Below, piece after piece: positions 18,521-26,491 of a stretch of DNA of 64,000 nt. Location of the stretch: NCBI RefSeq assembly GCF_000243675.2, contig NZ_AHMM02000025.1, forward strand, positions 124,001 through 188,000, written 5' to 3'. The stretch's first letter is position 1, and each line of letters begins with the position of its first letter. The stretch comes from Leptospira inadai serovar Lyme str. 10 (GTDB lineage Bacteria; Spirochaetota; Leptospiria; Leptospirales; Leptospiraceae). The position numbers and the translations under genes were made by a program. The notes beneath the pieces are model-generated. The model was given only the letters and a program-made list of their open reading frames with translations, did no database searches and had not been told where the DNA came from.

Positions 18521-19654
18521 TTGACATCCTATCCATTTCAGAAATCTCCTAAACAAGTGATTCCTTTACTCCAGGAAATAGTTTTCTTCGGAGCAATCTT
18601 TTGCCTACTTCTTGGAATAGGCGCCTTGCTTCGACCCGAACGAACCGTTACTTTCAAAATTCTTTTTTTACTTTCTTTCAGTGTCTCGGTGCAATTTTTC
18701 TACGTATATTTTCTTCTGAAGGAGATTTATTTCGAACCTTCGTTTTTAAATCATCTGCATATTCCTTTCGCGTGGGTTTTAGGACCCGGAATGTATAGCT
18801 TATTCTCCGTAACGGTCCAAGAATACACTTCGTCTAGATCCGAAATCCGTTTTTATCTCCCTGGCATTCTACTTTTACTAGGATTCCCTTTCCTTTACCT
18901 AATATCGCCGGAGCTATTTACGCCAAGACCGATCGATTACTTTGCAAAAGGAAATCCTAGTTGGTTGGATATCCTACTAATTCTTGCCTATATAGTTAAC
19001 TTAGTATATTATTTAATTGTGGTGTGGAAAACCCGCACCTTATTTCGGCTCGAACACTTGAAAACGGAGGCGGGTGCGAGAATTTTACTGTATATTATCC
19101 TAGGGAGCGGAAGTATAACGACTATCCTTATCACATCCTATATTATCCGGGATTTGGATCTTTTATTTATCGCGACCGTTAGTACTATATTCTACGCGGT
19201 AGTCGGATACCTGGCGCAATTGAGCTTTCCTCAAATTTTCCATGAAATCGGACCATCCGTTCGCGAGGCGTACAGGAATTCTAGATTGGAAGGAATGGAC
19301 CTACAGGATTTAGGGACTCGCTTATCCGATCTAATGAATCGTGAAAAACTTTATCTGGATGAGGATTTAAGCCTCGCCTCTCTCTCCATTAAATTAGATG
19401 TCAAGCCATATCAATTATCGGAATATTTAAACCAACACCGGAAAACCAATTTTTCCCGCTTTGTAAACGGATATCGTGTGGAGGAAGCCATCCTACTCTT
19501 AAAGCGGGAAAATGGAGCCAATATCCTTTCCGTCGCATATCGTTCGGGCTTTAATTCCAAAGCGACATTCAATCTTGCCTTCAAATCCGTCACAGGCGTT
19601 TCGCCTAGGGACTATATTCGAACGAGAGGACAGAAGACAAGTAAACGTGGTTAG
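18521..19654 (+). CDS. membrane-anchored AraC-family regulator
   Basis: 377 residues. Seven predicted membrane helices (about 20-250), then a C-terminal AraC DNA-binding domain (275-372) with two helix-turn-helix halves: SLASLSIKLDVKPYQLSEYL and ILSVAYRSGFNSKATFNLAF, ending with TGVSPRDYIR. The pattern is common in Leptospira and Bacteroidetes relatives: a membrane sensor acting directly on DNA. The ORF opens with TTG 18521 (GAAAG just upstream); GTG 18559 is a possible later start that keeps all helices. The final residues (RGQKTSKRG) lie at the edge of the repeat-rich region. Confidence 0.85.
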   Translation: MTSYPFQKSPKQVIPLLQEIVFFGAIFCLLLGIGALLRPERTVTFKILFLLSFSVSVQFFYVYFLLKEIYFEPSFLNHLHIPFAWVLGPGMYSLFSVTVQEYTSSRSEIRFYLPGILLLLGFPFLYLISPELFTPRPIDYFAKGNPSWLDILLILAYIVNLVYYLIVVWKTRTLFRLEHLKTEAGARILLYIILGSGSITTILITSYIIRDLDLLFIATVSTIFYAVVGYLAQLSFPQIFHEIGPSVREAYRNSRLEGMDLQDLGTRLSDLMNREKLYLDEDLSLASLSIKLDVKPYQLSEYLNQHRKTNFSRFVNGYRVEEAILLLKRENGANILSVAYRSGFNSKATFNLAFKSVTGVSPRDYIRTRGQKTSKRG

Positions 19655-19778
19655 AGTTTAGGTATTAGGCCTTAGATGCAGTGAATTTTTTCGGAGTTCC
19701 AGCAGGATCATGGGATAGGAGATCTGCCCTCTCCTAACTCCTAATCTGTGGGAACCTCATGGCCCCGGAGAGTAGAAT

Positions 19779-19900
19779 TTACTTAAAAAACCCCGCCCTT
19801 TGGGTGGGGGCCGGAGCGAAGCGGTGGAAAAATTCCTCTACCACAAAACGATCCTCCTGACAAGAACTTTTCCAGAAAGAATTTAGTAGGAGCTCCCACT
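19779..19900 (-). repeat. terminator-like repeat module (GC-rich hairpin unit)
   Basis: Contains CCCCGCCCTTTGGGTGGGG, which on the minus strand is a stem followed by TTTTTT, then GCCGGAGCGAAGCGGTGGA and GGAGCTCCCAC about 95 bases on. The same blocks flank the IS element at 54625-54644 and 56302-56396, where the IS has split them. It is joined directly to interspersed-repeat copy 3. Confidence 0.7.
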
Positions 19901-20067
19901 CAGAAGACAGAGGACTGAGGACAGACGCGTTCGCTTTGCTCACGCTAGACAGAAGCTGCTTGAGGTTTGGAAAGCAGCTGAGGTAGAGGACCGATCTACT
20001 GTAACACAAGAATCTTTCTTTAGAACATGGAAACTCCGTTCATCAATGTTTTGTCCTCTGTCTTCTG
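19901..20067 (+). repeat. interspersed repeat, copy 3a
   Basis: Full copy: heptamer edge CAGAGGACTGAGGACAG, GCGTTCGCTTTGCTCACGC, GACAGAAGCTGCTTGAGG, GATCTACTGTAACACAAGAA, GAACATGGAAACTCCG and TCATCAATGTTTTGTCC, closing with TCTGTCTTCTG. Closest relative is the copy at 54372-54540, which shares even the CGCTTTGCTCACGCTAGACAG block. Confidence 0.88.
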
Positions 20068-20214
20068 AAAGTTGGAAAGGTAATAGAGGCTGAGGAAAGA
20101 TCTACTATAACACACGAATCTTCCCCTAGAACAATGGAAACCCGGCTCACCAATGTTCTGTCTTCTGTCCTCCGTCTTCAGTCCTCTGCTCTCTGCCCTC
20201 TCTCCTCTGCATAT
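20068..20214 (+). repeat. interspersed repeat, copy 3b
   Basis: Second, shorter copy following head to tail: GAAAGTTGGAAAGGTAATAG, GATCTACTATAACACACGAA, GAACAATGGAAACCCGGCTC, ACCAATGTTCTGTC, then a run of heptamer variants (CTGTCCT, CCGTCTT, CAGTCCT, CTGCTCT). Nearly identical to the copy at 56503-56630. Confidence 0.88.
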
Positions 20215-20250
20215 TATTTTATATCAAACCATATCCGTTTAGAGAATTCT

Positions 20251-20288
20251 AATAAAAGGTCTTAAATCCTTAATTAAGACCTTTTATT
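20251..20288. terminator. bidirectional terminator-like hairpin
   Basis: Perfect 15-base arms AATAAAAGGTCTTAA (20251-20265) and TTAAGACCTTTTATT (20274-20288) around an 8-base loop; A-rich on one side and T-rich on the other, so it can act on both strands. It separates the repeat cluster from the CocE-like gene. Confidence 0.75.
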
Positions 20289-20396
20289 CGTCTAAAATAA
20301 AAATCTCAGACGATCGGAATTTTTTCCCTGTTATACTCCTTCAGCATTAAGCGAATCAAAATGGCCTAGGCCAAAAAGCTTAAGGAGAAAGAGAAA

Positions 20397-22160
20397 ATGA
20401 GAATTGGATATCGAACATTAGTTATGCGAATCTGCATAGCTTCCCTTACTTGTATTGCGGGTTTTTCTTCCTGCAAAAATGAGTCGGGAAATTCATCGGG
20501 ACAAAATGCAGCGTTCCTGGCAGGACTGATTCCGGGCGTCTCTCAGCAGACTCAAAACGGGGCCTCCGTTAACGGAATTACACCCTCTTCGTTTAGCGCC
20601 AGTGACACTGCTTCCCAAATCAATGCGGCTTTTGCTCAACAGAACGACGGAAGTTTTACTTTCGACGATTCCATAAAAGTTACGGCACAGGATGGAGTAG
20701 TTCTCACGGCGAATATCTTTAAACCTGTGAATCCTCCCGCCGGAGTAAAATACCCTGCTGTGGTTTTTGTAAATAGTTGGGCGTTAAATAAGTACGAGTA
20801 TCTTGTTCCGGCCGCAGTACTCGCCAAAAAAGGTTACGTTGTCCTCAGCTACAATACGAGAGGATTTGGAACTTCCGGAGGACTAATCAATACGGCAGGT
20901 CCCTTAGATCGCCAGGATTTAAGCTCGATTTTGGATTGGCTTTTGGCGAATGCACCCGTCGATGCGGCAAACATCGGAATCGGAGGAATCTCTTACGGTG
21001 CGGGGATTTCTCTCATCGGTGTAAGCCAGGAGCCTCGTATCAAAACCGCGGTGGCGATGAGTGGCTGGGGAGATCTAAAACGTTCCCTTTATGGAAACAG
21101 TACTCCACGTATCGTTTGGGGACTGCTACTCATAGGTTCCGGATATTTCCTTGGGCATATGGATCCGATCATTGCCCAATACTTCCAGAACCTACTCTCT
21201 CAAACGAATATTGCCGCAGTAACCGCTTGGGCTCAGGACAGATCTCCGGACAATTTCATCGCACAGCTGAATGCCGCGGGAAAACCGGTTTATATGTCCA
21301 ATAATTTCGAGGATGATCTCTTTAACCCGAATGAGATTCTGGATTACTACTCTCAACTAACGGTTCCTAAGAAATTGGATCTGAACGAAGGAATTCATGC
21401 ATCCGCCGAAATCCCGGGAATACTTGGATTGTCCAACTACGTTTGGAGCAATGCCTATGATTGGTTCGATTATTGGCTCAAAGGAGTCAATAACGGGATC
21501 ATGAGCAAGCCTCAGGTGAGTTTCCAGAAGAAATTTAACGGGGATCGGGTCACCTTTCCTTCCTGGCCTTCGCCAACCGTGAGTCAAAGAACGTACTACT
21601 TAAAGCCGAGAGGTTTTTTTACGGACGGACAAATCTCAACGACTCAAAATACTTCGAACGCGAATACCGGAATTCTCTCCGGAGCCGATACCCTGGCGAC
21701 GAGCGGAGTTCCGATCATTTCGGATATTCTAGCCGCTCATCTTGACGTACCGGTCACGGTTCCGATCGGCTTAATCAGTCGAATCAACGGTATCGTTTAT
21801 CAGTCGGATACGTTGACCAGTACGATAAAAATTCGCGGTAAGATTTTTTGGAACGGAATTGTTTCTTCTTCATTAGGAAAAGCGAATATAAACGTTTATT
21901 TTTATGACCTAGACACTTCCGGAATCGGAACTTTGATTACGCATGGAACGGCGACGATCTTCGATGCGGCCCCGGGAGAAACTCGCAATTTATCGGTCGA
22001 TCTAAACGCGGTAGCTTATGATTTGCCTGCAGGTCACAAAATAGCGATCGCGATGGACACGTATGATCCGCTGTATTCGGTTCCGACCTTGCTTATCTAT
22101 GCTCTGAACGTAAAACATAGCGCTAGTCAACAATCGACTCTGGTGATTCAATCGGAGTGA
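20397..22160 (+). CDS. CocE/NonD-family hydrolase lipoprotein (X-Pro dipeptidyl-peptidase fold)
   Basis: 587 residues. Signal sequence with lipobox ending F-S-S-C (Cys26). Residues about 90-370 form an alpha/beta-hydrolase with GVVLTANIFKP, NTRGFGTSGG and nucleophile elbow GGISYGAGIS (Ser199), Asp near NNFEDDLFNP and a His in EGIHASAEIPG. The C-terminal third (about 390-587) is the jelly-roll typical of the X-Pro dipeptidyl-peptidase (S15) C-terminal domain. Members cleave esters, amides or acyl-prolyl bonds; the substrate is unknown. AAGGAGAAAG precedes the ATG. A bidirectional hairpin upstream and a terminator downstream isolate the gene. Confidence 0.87.
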   Translation: MRIGYRTLVMRICIASLTCIAGFSSCKNESGNSSGQNAAFLAGLIPGVSQQTQNGASVNGITPSSFSASDTASQINAAFAQQNDGSFTFDDSIKVTAQDGVVLTANIFKPVNPPAGVKYPAVVFVNSWALNKYEYLVPAAVLAKKGYVVLSYNTRGFGTSGGLINTAGPLDRQDLSSILDWLLANAPVDAANIGIGGISYGAGISLIGVSQEPRIKTAVAMSGWGDLKRSLYGNSTPRIVWGLLLIGSGYFLGHMDPIIAQYFQNLLSQTNIAAVTAWAQDRSPDNFIAQLNAAGKPVYMSNNFEDDLFNPNEILDYYSQLTVPKKLDLNEGIHASAEIPGILGLSNYVWSNAYDWFDYWLKGVNNGIMSKPQVSFQKKFNGDRVTFPSWPSPTVSQRTYYLKPRGFFTDGQISTTQNTSNANTGILSGADTLATSGVPIISDILAAHLDVPVTVPIGLISRINGIVYQSDTLTSTIKIRGKIFWNGIVSSSLGKANINVYFYDLDTSGIGTLITHGTATIFDAAPGETRNLSVDLNAVAYDLPAGHKIAIAMDTYDPLYSVPTLLIYALNVKHSASQQSTLVIQSE

Positions 22161-22183
22161 TTCTCCGTTAGAACTAAACTCTT

Positions 22184-22208
22184 CGCAGGCTCTTACACCG
22201 AGCCTGCG
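22184..22208. terminator. convergent terminator hairpin
   Basis: CGCAGGCTC (22184-22192) and GAGCCTGCG (22200-22208) pair perfectly, followed on + by TTCTTCTTT. The stem overlaps the last codons of the minus-strand lipoprotein gene, so both converging genes share it. Confidence 0.75.
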
Positions 22209-22777
22209 TTCTTCTTTGCGCCGACGACGAATGACTCCAGAATGGCCCTAAAAATCGGTTCGTCATCCTCGTCCTTAGTATCGCTTGTTTGAGTCGTAAA
22301 GAAAATGGAAACTCCCTTAGGCTGCGAAAAATAAAAACGATTCAAGTAGGTGAATTTCCCCGCTTTATAATCGACCGTGTATTTTTCCCTTGCCGCTAAA
22401 ACGACTCCCTTAGGAAGATTTTCGTTCAAGGCCTCGATTCCATCCTCGATCACTTTCGTTTCCGGATTGTTCCTGGTAAAAAATTCTTTCTTCTTTCCTC
22501 TCATGCTATCTATCGTAGAAAGAAAAAACGATTCGTCGGTTTCGGAATAGAGAACGATCACTTGAAAGATGGCTTCTCCATTCAACATGTCCAAATTGAT
22601 TAAACGGGTCCTGGTTTTTCCTTCCTGAAATGTCTCATCGGAACTAACCTGCCAGCCTTTCGGATACGAGAACTGAATTCCTTCCCGGGAATACGTTTCC
22701 GTAAGAACAGGGATCTTCGCTTTTTTACACGAAACGACGATGATCGAACAGGCGAATAATGCATAAACTAGCTTCAT
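22193..22777 (-). CDS. putative lipoprotein
   Basis: 194 residues from ATG 22777, which overlaps the stop of the preceding gene as ATGA; this translational coupling and the signal sequence starting MKLVYALFACSIIVVSC (Cys17) select this start over an upstream one. The mature protein has YSREGIQFSYPKGWQVS, the sort of fold seen in PsbP/DUF1795-like lipoproteins, but I am not certain. Co-transcribed with the acidic protein upstream. Confidence 0.8.
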   Translation of the reverse strand: MKLVYALFACSIIVVSCKKAKIPVLTETYSREGIQFSYPKGWQVSSDETFQEGKTRTRLINLDMLNGEAIFQVIVLYSETDESFFLSTIDSMRGKKKEFFTRNNPETKVIEDGIEALNENLPKGVVLAAREKYTVDYKAGKFTYLNRFYFSQPKGVSIFFTTQTSDTKDEDDEPIFRAILESFVVGAKKNAGSV

Positions 22778-23391
22778 GCATTTTCCCTTTCTTTCCGCCA
22801 CTCTAGATAATCGGGAAGTTCCGCTAATTCGATGCAACCCTCCTCATCGGGATCGTCAGGAATCGGTCCTATTTCGAAATGCTGGATTTCTTTCGGGAAT
22901 TCCTCCTCTCCCAGGACCGTTTCCAAAAGAATAGTAACGGCCGTTCTTAAACCTGGATGATCCGCGATGGGTTCATAATCGGGTACGCATACTTTTAAAC
23001 CGAACGATTCGGGCTGTTGGGGATTTTCGAGGGGTAAAAACCAAATTTCTTCCGAGTCGAATTCGATCCCTTCGTAACTTAACGTAAATCCTTCGGATTG
23101 AGAATGGTCCGAGGAGAATATTTCCCAGCCCGGAATTTGAGGAGCCAGATCGACGAATCTCTCCGCTTCTGCGTAAAGCGACTCATCCCCGGCGGTAATT
23201 ATGGTCAACTCCTGGGGGCCGCTCTCCTCGCCGGCGATTTCAAAATAGAACTCCTCGTTCACTTCCTGGAGTCTATCCATCAATTCATCAAAGAGTCTGT
23301 CCCGATCCTCGTCGTCGATCCGATCTATTTTAGAATATGCAGAATGTTCTTTTGCGAACCATTGCCAAAATTTTTCCGCTGCATCGTTCAT
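22774..23391 (-). CDS. conserved hypothetical acidic protein
   Basis: 205 residues, strongly acidic, without signal peptide or membrane segment, so cytoplasmic. FWQWFAKEH at the start and GDESLYAEAERFVDLAPQIPGW resemble a family of small bacterial proteins of unknown role in which the N-terminal W-x-W-F patch is conserved; I do not recognise a function. It overlaps the lipoprotein gene by four bases, making a two-gene operon. Confidence 0.75.
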   Translation of the reverse strand: MNDAAEKFWQWFAKEHSAYSKIDRIDDEDRDRLFDELMDRLQEVNEEFYFEIAGEESGPQELTIITAGDESLYAEAERFVDLAPQIPGWEIFSSDHSQSEGFTLSYEGIEFDSEEIWFLPLENPQQPESFGLKVCVPDYEPIADHPGLRTAVTILLETVLGEEEFPKEIQHFEIGPIPDDPDEEGCIELAELPDYLEWRKERENA

Positions 23392-23499
23392 TTTTCGCTC
23401 CTTCCGAGAATACCTTTAAGCACAAAGAATATAATGAAAATCGTATTTATTCTTCGAGACGATCCAAATGTTTAAAGAAATCCGATAAAAAGGAAACTA

Positions 23500-23817
23500 T
23501 TATTTTATCGTTTCCGTCCGAATCCATTCTAAATACTCTTCGTTTCCTTCCTGTATTTTCCAACTTACGATGCAGGGAACGGTATAACTATGCATCGATT
23601 TAACTCTTGAAATCACTTTGGCGGATAAGTCTGATCGGGTTTTTAAGAGTAATACGGATTCCTCGTCCTTTTCTATATTTCCCTGCCATCTATAAATGGA
23701 CCTGATTTTTGGGATTATATTCGCGCATGCGACGAGTCTTTCCTCTACGAGAGTCTCTCCGATTTCCAATGCCTCATCTTCGTTTTTAGTGGTGATATAA
23801 ATCGTCCGAAATTCCAT
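23500..23817 (-). CDS. cutA: CutA1-family divalent-cation tolerance protein
   Basis: 105 residues, the usual size for the family. The pattern ITTKNEDEALEIGETLVEERL, ACANIIPKIRSIYRWQGNI and SVLLLKTRSDL, and HSYTVPCIVSWKI in the C-terminal part match CutA1, a very stable trimer with a ferredoxin-like fold. The family binds copper in some organisms, but the biological role is not settled. Transcribed divergently from the patatin gene. Confidence 0.92.
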   Translation of the reverse strand: MEFRTIYITTKNEDEALEIGETLVEERLVACANIIPKIRSIYRWQGNIEKDEESVLLLKTRSDLSAKVISRVKSMHSYTVPCIVSWKIQEGNEEYLEWIRTETIK

Positions 23818-23917
23818 GCGCTATCACTACGCCCTTTCTCTAAGAGGAAAAGTCGTTTTCTATCGCTCTTGTCTTTCAAAATTCCGGAATAGGCGATTAA
23901 AACGGCGGGGATAAAAT

Positions 23918-24808
23918 ATGGACAGGCAAACGGCATGCTTCTACCACATTCCCATGGCCAAGTCCCCTACGATCCTCGTCAAAAAATCCTTTGATGCTTT
24001 ATCCTTGAATTCGGCGTTTTTCGGTTTTTTTGCCCATTCCGGTTTTGTCCTCGGCTTAAAGGAAATCGGCTTTAAACCGGCAAAAATAACCGGATCAAGC
24101 TCGGGAGCCTTGATCGGTTCGTTAATCGCTGCAGGAATTCCACCGGAAGAAATCACCCGGTTTATCCTCACTTTAAAGAAAAAGGACTTCTGGGAGGGGA
24201 ATCTATTTTCTCAATTTATAAAACCGTTTAGAAAGGGTTTGAAAAAATATTCCGGGTTTTTAAGCGGGAAGCGAATCCGGGACCTTTTGGAACCTTATAT
24301 AGGGGGAAAAAACCTGAGGGACTTCCCTACTCCGATAGGCTTAGCGGTTTCGAACTTAACCAAAGGGATCCGGGAACTCAGGACGGAGGGGAATGCGATC
24401 GACCTAATTTTAGCTTCGATGACGTTTCCGTTACTATTCGAAATTCCGGTTATCGACGGAGATGAGTTTTTGGACGGAGGCGTAGTCGACGCTGAACCGA
24501 TTAAAGAACTAATCTTAGATCCAAGTATAAAGCGAATTATTACTCACGAAATCGACAACGGGAAACCTAGCTCGAGTCAGCCTTTGCTTCGGGCCTTCGA
24601 TGCTTCCGTCAGCGTCATCAGCAGCGAAACCCGGGAATTAAAGGACCTAATTGCCCGAAAGTACGGAAAAAAAATCATTCGAGTCATCACGAAAACACCC
24701 TATCTTCATCCGAACAAAATGAAGGAAGGTCGATTAGCTTTGGAATTAGGAAGACGATCCGCTCATTCCCATAAAGACTCTATTTTATCGAGTCAAGGAA
24801 CAAAATAG
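23918..24808 (+). CDS. patatin-family protein with altered oxyanion loop
   Basis: 296 residues from ATG 23918 (GGGG a few bases upstream); ATG 23954, before AKSPTILVKK, is a plausible shorter start. The nucleophile elbow GSSSGALIGS and the catalytic Asp in FLDGGVVDAEPI are present. The glycine-rich oxyanion loop that precedes them in patatins (normally GGGxxG) reads here LNSAFFGFFAHSGFV: two of the glycines are replaced by N-S-A. The enzyme may have altered activity or a different oxyanion geometry. No signal peptide. A shared terminator hairpin follows within five bases of the stop. Confidence 0.82.
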   Translation: MDRQTACFYHIPMAKSPTILVKKSFDALSLNSAFFGFFAHSGFVLGLKEIGFKPAKITGSSSGALIGSLIAAGIPPEEITRFILTLKKKDFWEGNLFSQFIKPFRKGLKKYSGFLSGKRIRDLLEPYIGGKNLRDFPTPIGLAVSNLTKGIRELRTEGNAIDLILASMTFPLLFEIPVIDGDEFLDGGVVDAEPIKELILDPSIKRIITHEIDNGKPSSSQPLLRAFDASVSVISSETRELKDLIARKYGKKIIRVITKTPYLHPNKMKEGRLALELGRRSAHSHKDSILSSQGTK

Positions 24809-24811
24809 AAA

Positions 24812-24841
24812 GGACCATCCAACCGCGCGTCGGATGATCCA
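24812..24841. terminator. convergent terminator hairpin
   Basis: GGACCATCCAAC and GTCGGATGATCC pair with two G-U wobbles around GCGC. It lies between the patatin stop and the 3' end of the small secreted-peptide gene; on the minus strand it is followed by a T-rich run. Confidence 0.65.
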
Positions 24842-24888
24842 ATTCCTTCCTTACATCCAATCGATAGAGAGAATATTCTCTTTCCGAA

Positions 24889-25038
24889 TCACTTCTTGTG
24901 CTCTTTCTTATTGTGTTCCGCTTTGTGAGTTTCTTTCTTAGCTTCTTCTTTTTTTGGGGCTTCTTTCTTTTCTTGCGCGTGAATCGCAAACGTTGCAAGC
25001 AAAGAGAGTGCAGTTAGAGTGAGTACTAGTCGTTTCAT
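24889..25038 (-). CDS. small secreted Lys/Glu-rich peptide, paralogue 1
   Basis: 49 residues, starting MKRLVLTLTALSLLATF. A signal peptide cleaves after AIHA-Q (residue 21), leaving 28 residues made almost only of Lys, Glu, His and Ala: EKKEAPKKEEAKKE then THKAEHNKKEHKK. AAGGAAG precedes the ATG by six bases. The leader AAGGAAGAACACA and the segment EKKEAPKKEEAKKE are the same as in the second copy at 25754-25918, so both are real. No known family; the His-containing tail could bind metal or polyanions, which is inference. Confidence 0.8.
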   Translation of the reverse strand: MKRLVLTLTALSLLATFAIHAQEKKEAPKKEEAKKETHKAEHNKKEHKK

Positions 25039-25130
25039 TGTGTTCTTCCTTAAATCTTAGTTCCGATGAGTGAGTAAACTCCTCCTCGGTGATTTTAAAC
25101 GTTTCCGTTTCGAGTCAGATTTTACAATTT

Positions 25131-25174
25131 TTTTTTCTGTTATATTAAGTATATAATCGCTTTAACAGAAAAAA
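25131..25174. promoter_or_regulatory. 12-base inverted repeat around A/T-rich promoter-like core
   Basis: TTTTTTCTGTTA (25131-25142) and TAACAGAAAAAA (25163-25174) are perfect inverse copies with a 20-base spacer that includes TATAAT-like words on both strands. It lies about 95 bases upstream of small peptide gene 1. It may be an operator around the promoter or a bidirectional terminator. Confidence 0.45.
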
Positions 25175-25526
25175 TCCGCTAAATTTTCCAATTTTCGTGA
25201 ATTTATCCAGGTTATTAGATTTTGTTTTGGACAGAATCCCTTGAATGCATTCCGGGTTTCTTAGGACGGAGGCTTTTTTTCGAACCTAAAAATCAAGGGC
25301 CAAGTTCGACCGTTACGAAGTAAAAATCGGCCGAAAATTCTTATACTAATTTCGAATATAATTTTGAAGGAAAGGAGAAAGAAAATTTCATTCGGAGTTG
25401 CTTTAAACATTCGTCTCCCAGCTATGACGCGTCAGGCGGAATCGGTGTTCCGGTCATTCTCTAAAGAAATCGTTTTCGGGAAAAAATAGCTGACAGGTTG
25501 CAAAACGGGGTCATTTATACAAATTA

Positions 25527-25548
25527 GGGCCCAATTTTTTTGGGGTCC
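25527..25548. repeat. hairpin GGGCCC/GGGGTCC
   Basis: Six base pairs (one G-U) with an A/T loop. It stands in the same relation to the repeated 16-mer at 25553 as the terminator at 25678-25699 does to the second 16-mer, suggesting a duplicated 3' region. Confidence 0.45.
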
Positions 25549-25552
25549 TATC

Positions 25553-25568
25553 GTCGCTTCACACTTAA
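25553..25568. repeat. 16-base direct repeat, copy A
   Basis: GTCGCTTCACACTTAA occurs here and at 25704-25719 without mismatch. Confidence 0.85.
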
Positions 25569-25570
25569 GT

Positions 25571-25611
25571 CCGGTGCTAACGTAGTTATTTCGTTAGACC
25601 GGCTTTTTTTT
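25571..25611 (+). terminator. rho-independent terminator on + strand
   Basis: CCGGTGCTAACG (25571-25582) pairs with CGTTAGACCGG (25592-25602), one bulged G, then eight T. There is no + strand gene immediately upstream, which implies the short transcript listed above. Confidence 0.8.
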
Positions 25612-25677
25612 ACCCACTCAGTTTTAGCGACGTTTTTCGATCCACTGCGAGTCCGAAAGCCTTTCTTGAAATAAAAA

Positions 25678-25699
25678 GGGCCGCCCTTTCGGGCAGCCC
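25678..25699 (-). terminator. terminator of small peptide gene 2
   Basis: On the minus strand GGGCTGCCC-GAAA-GGGCGGCCC, one G-U pair, followed by TTTTTATTT. Confidence 0.85.
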
Positions 25700-25703
25700 A
25701 GTT

Positions 25704-25719
25704 GTCGCTTCACACTTAA
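25704..25719. repeat. 16-base direct repeat, copy B
   Basis: Identical to 25553-25568; lies between the stop of small peptide gene 2 and its terminator, so it is in the 3' untranslated part of that transcript. Confidence 0.85.
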
Positions 25720-25753
25720 ATCAAGCGCGAAGGGCTGAAGTCCGTTTAACGGA

Positions 25754-25918
25754 TTACTTCTTTTCCTCTTTTTTGTGGTGCTCTTTTTTGTGGTGCTCTT
25801 TGTCGTGGTGTTCTTTTTTAGCTTCTTCTTTTTTAGGAGCTTCTTTTTTTTCTTCCGCGCTGAGAGCAAAAGCTGCAACAAGAGAGAGTGCCGTAATGGC
25901 GAGTAGAAGTTTTTTCAT
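25754..25918 (-). CDS. small secreted Lys/Glu/His-rich peptide, paralogue 2
   Basis: 54 residues, starting MKKLLLAITALSLVAAF. The signal peptide ends ALSA-E (residue 21). The mature part is EEKKEAPKKEEAKKE followed by a His-rich triplet-like run (KEHHDKEHHKKEHHKKE) and ends EEKK. AAGGAAG precedes the ATG, in a 13-base leader identical to that of paralogue 1; a hairpin terminator follows. His pairs at regular spacing suggest metal binding in the envelope, which is unproven. No known family. Confidence 0.82.
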   Translation of the reverse strand: MKKLLLAITALSLVAAFALSAEEKKEAPKKEEAKKEHHDKEHHKKEHHKKEEKK

Positions 25919-26491
25919 TGTGTTCTTCCTTTTTTAATTAGCCAATTTAGATCGTTCTAAGTCGGCATGGGATATGATAATTTCTTATGAAACCTAACGA
26001 CAACAATCAAAATTCACTATCCTATATAAAAAAATGCTAAATTGAATATCCGGTTTTCCGGCCCGAATCGGCAAAAAAAAAACGAAAAAAAAACTTTCCA
26101 GTGGAACGAAACGAATCCCTAAAAAGGTCCTAGCGCGAAATTTATTTTGTCTCCAAAATCCCGGGACCTGGAAATAAATTTCCGAACCGAAAACCCTTTT
26201 AGATCGCCCGAATTTCGGCAAATAATGCCAGTTTACGAAGATCTCGTCTCAAAACCGCAGAATGTACGTTCTTGACTTCGGAGCCTTCCGGCTAGAACCT
26301 GTTAACTTAGGGTTCCTTAGGGAAGTTCCGCCTATCCCGTCTCGCTTAGCGAGGCGCCTAATCGTAATTCTGCTCCAATTTCCGCCGACTCGTGCGAACG
26401 GCCAAATTGGGTCCGTTCGGGATGGGATGAAAAAAGCCAATTTATCCGTCCGTTCCCGGAGGCCCGAACATCCCATATAAGGTTATCGAGA
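25919..26491. other. intergenic stretch without recognised gene
   Basis: 570 bases between the small peptide gene and the acyl-CoA dehydrogenase. It has poly-A tracts (26073-26095) and a few weak hairpins (CTCGCTTAGCGAG near 26342). A 72-codon + frame at 26262-26480 has no ribosome-binding site and unconvincing composition. I see nothing I can name. Confidence 0.5.

Larger units (their letters stand above)
25357..25611 (+). ncRNA. candidate small RNA or leader-peptide transcript
   Basis: TATAAT at 25357-25362 and a strong hairpin terminator at 25571-25611 bound a + strand stretch with no annotated gene of more than 60 residues. AAGGAG at 25372-25377 precedes an open ATT-started frame of 34 codons (25385-25489) that contains AMTRQAESVFRSFSKEIV; it could be a peptide starting at ATT, but this is uncertain. 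No -35 box is clear. Two further hairpins lie in the 3' half. Confidence 0.4.

Noticed and set aside
24780..24998. Basic 72-residue frame on the minus strand
   Set aside because: It is a shifted frame over the small secreted peptide gene, which has the signal peptide and ribosome-binding site.
25624..25881. Lys-rich 85-residue frame on the minus strand
   Set aside because: Shifted frame over peptide gene 2, crossing its terminator.
26262..26480. 72-residue + frame before the acyl-CoA dehydrogenase
   Set aside because: No ribosome-binding site, no recognised composition, no second evidence.
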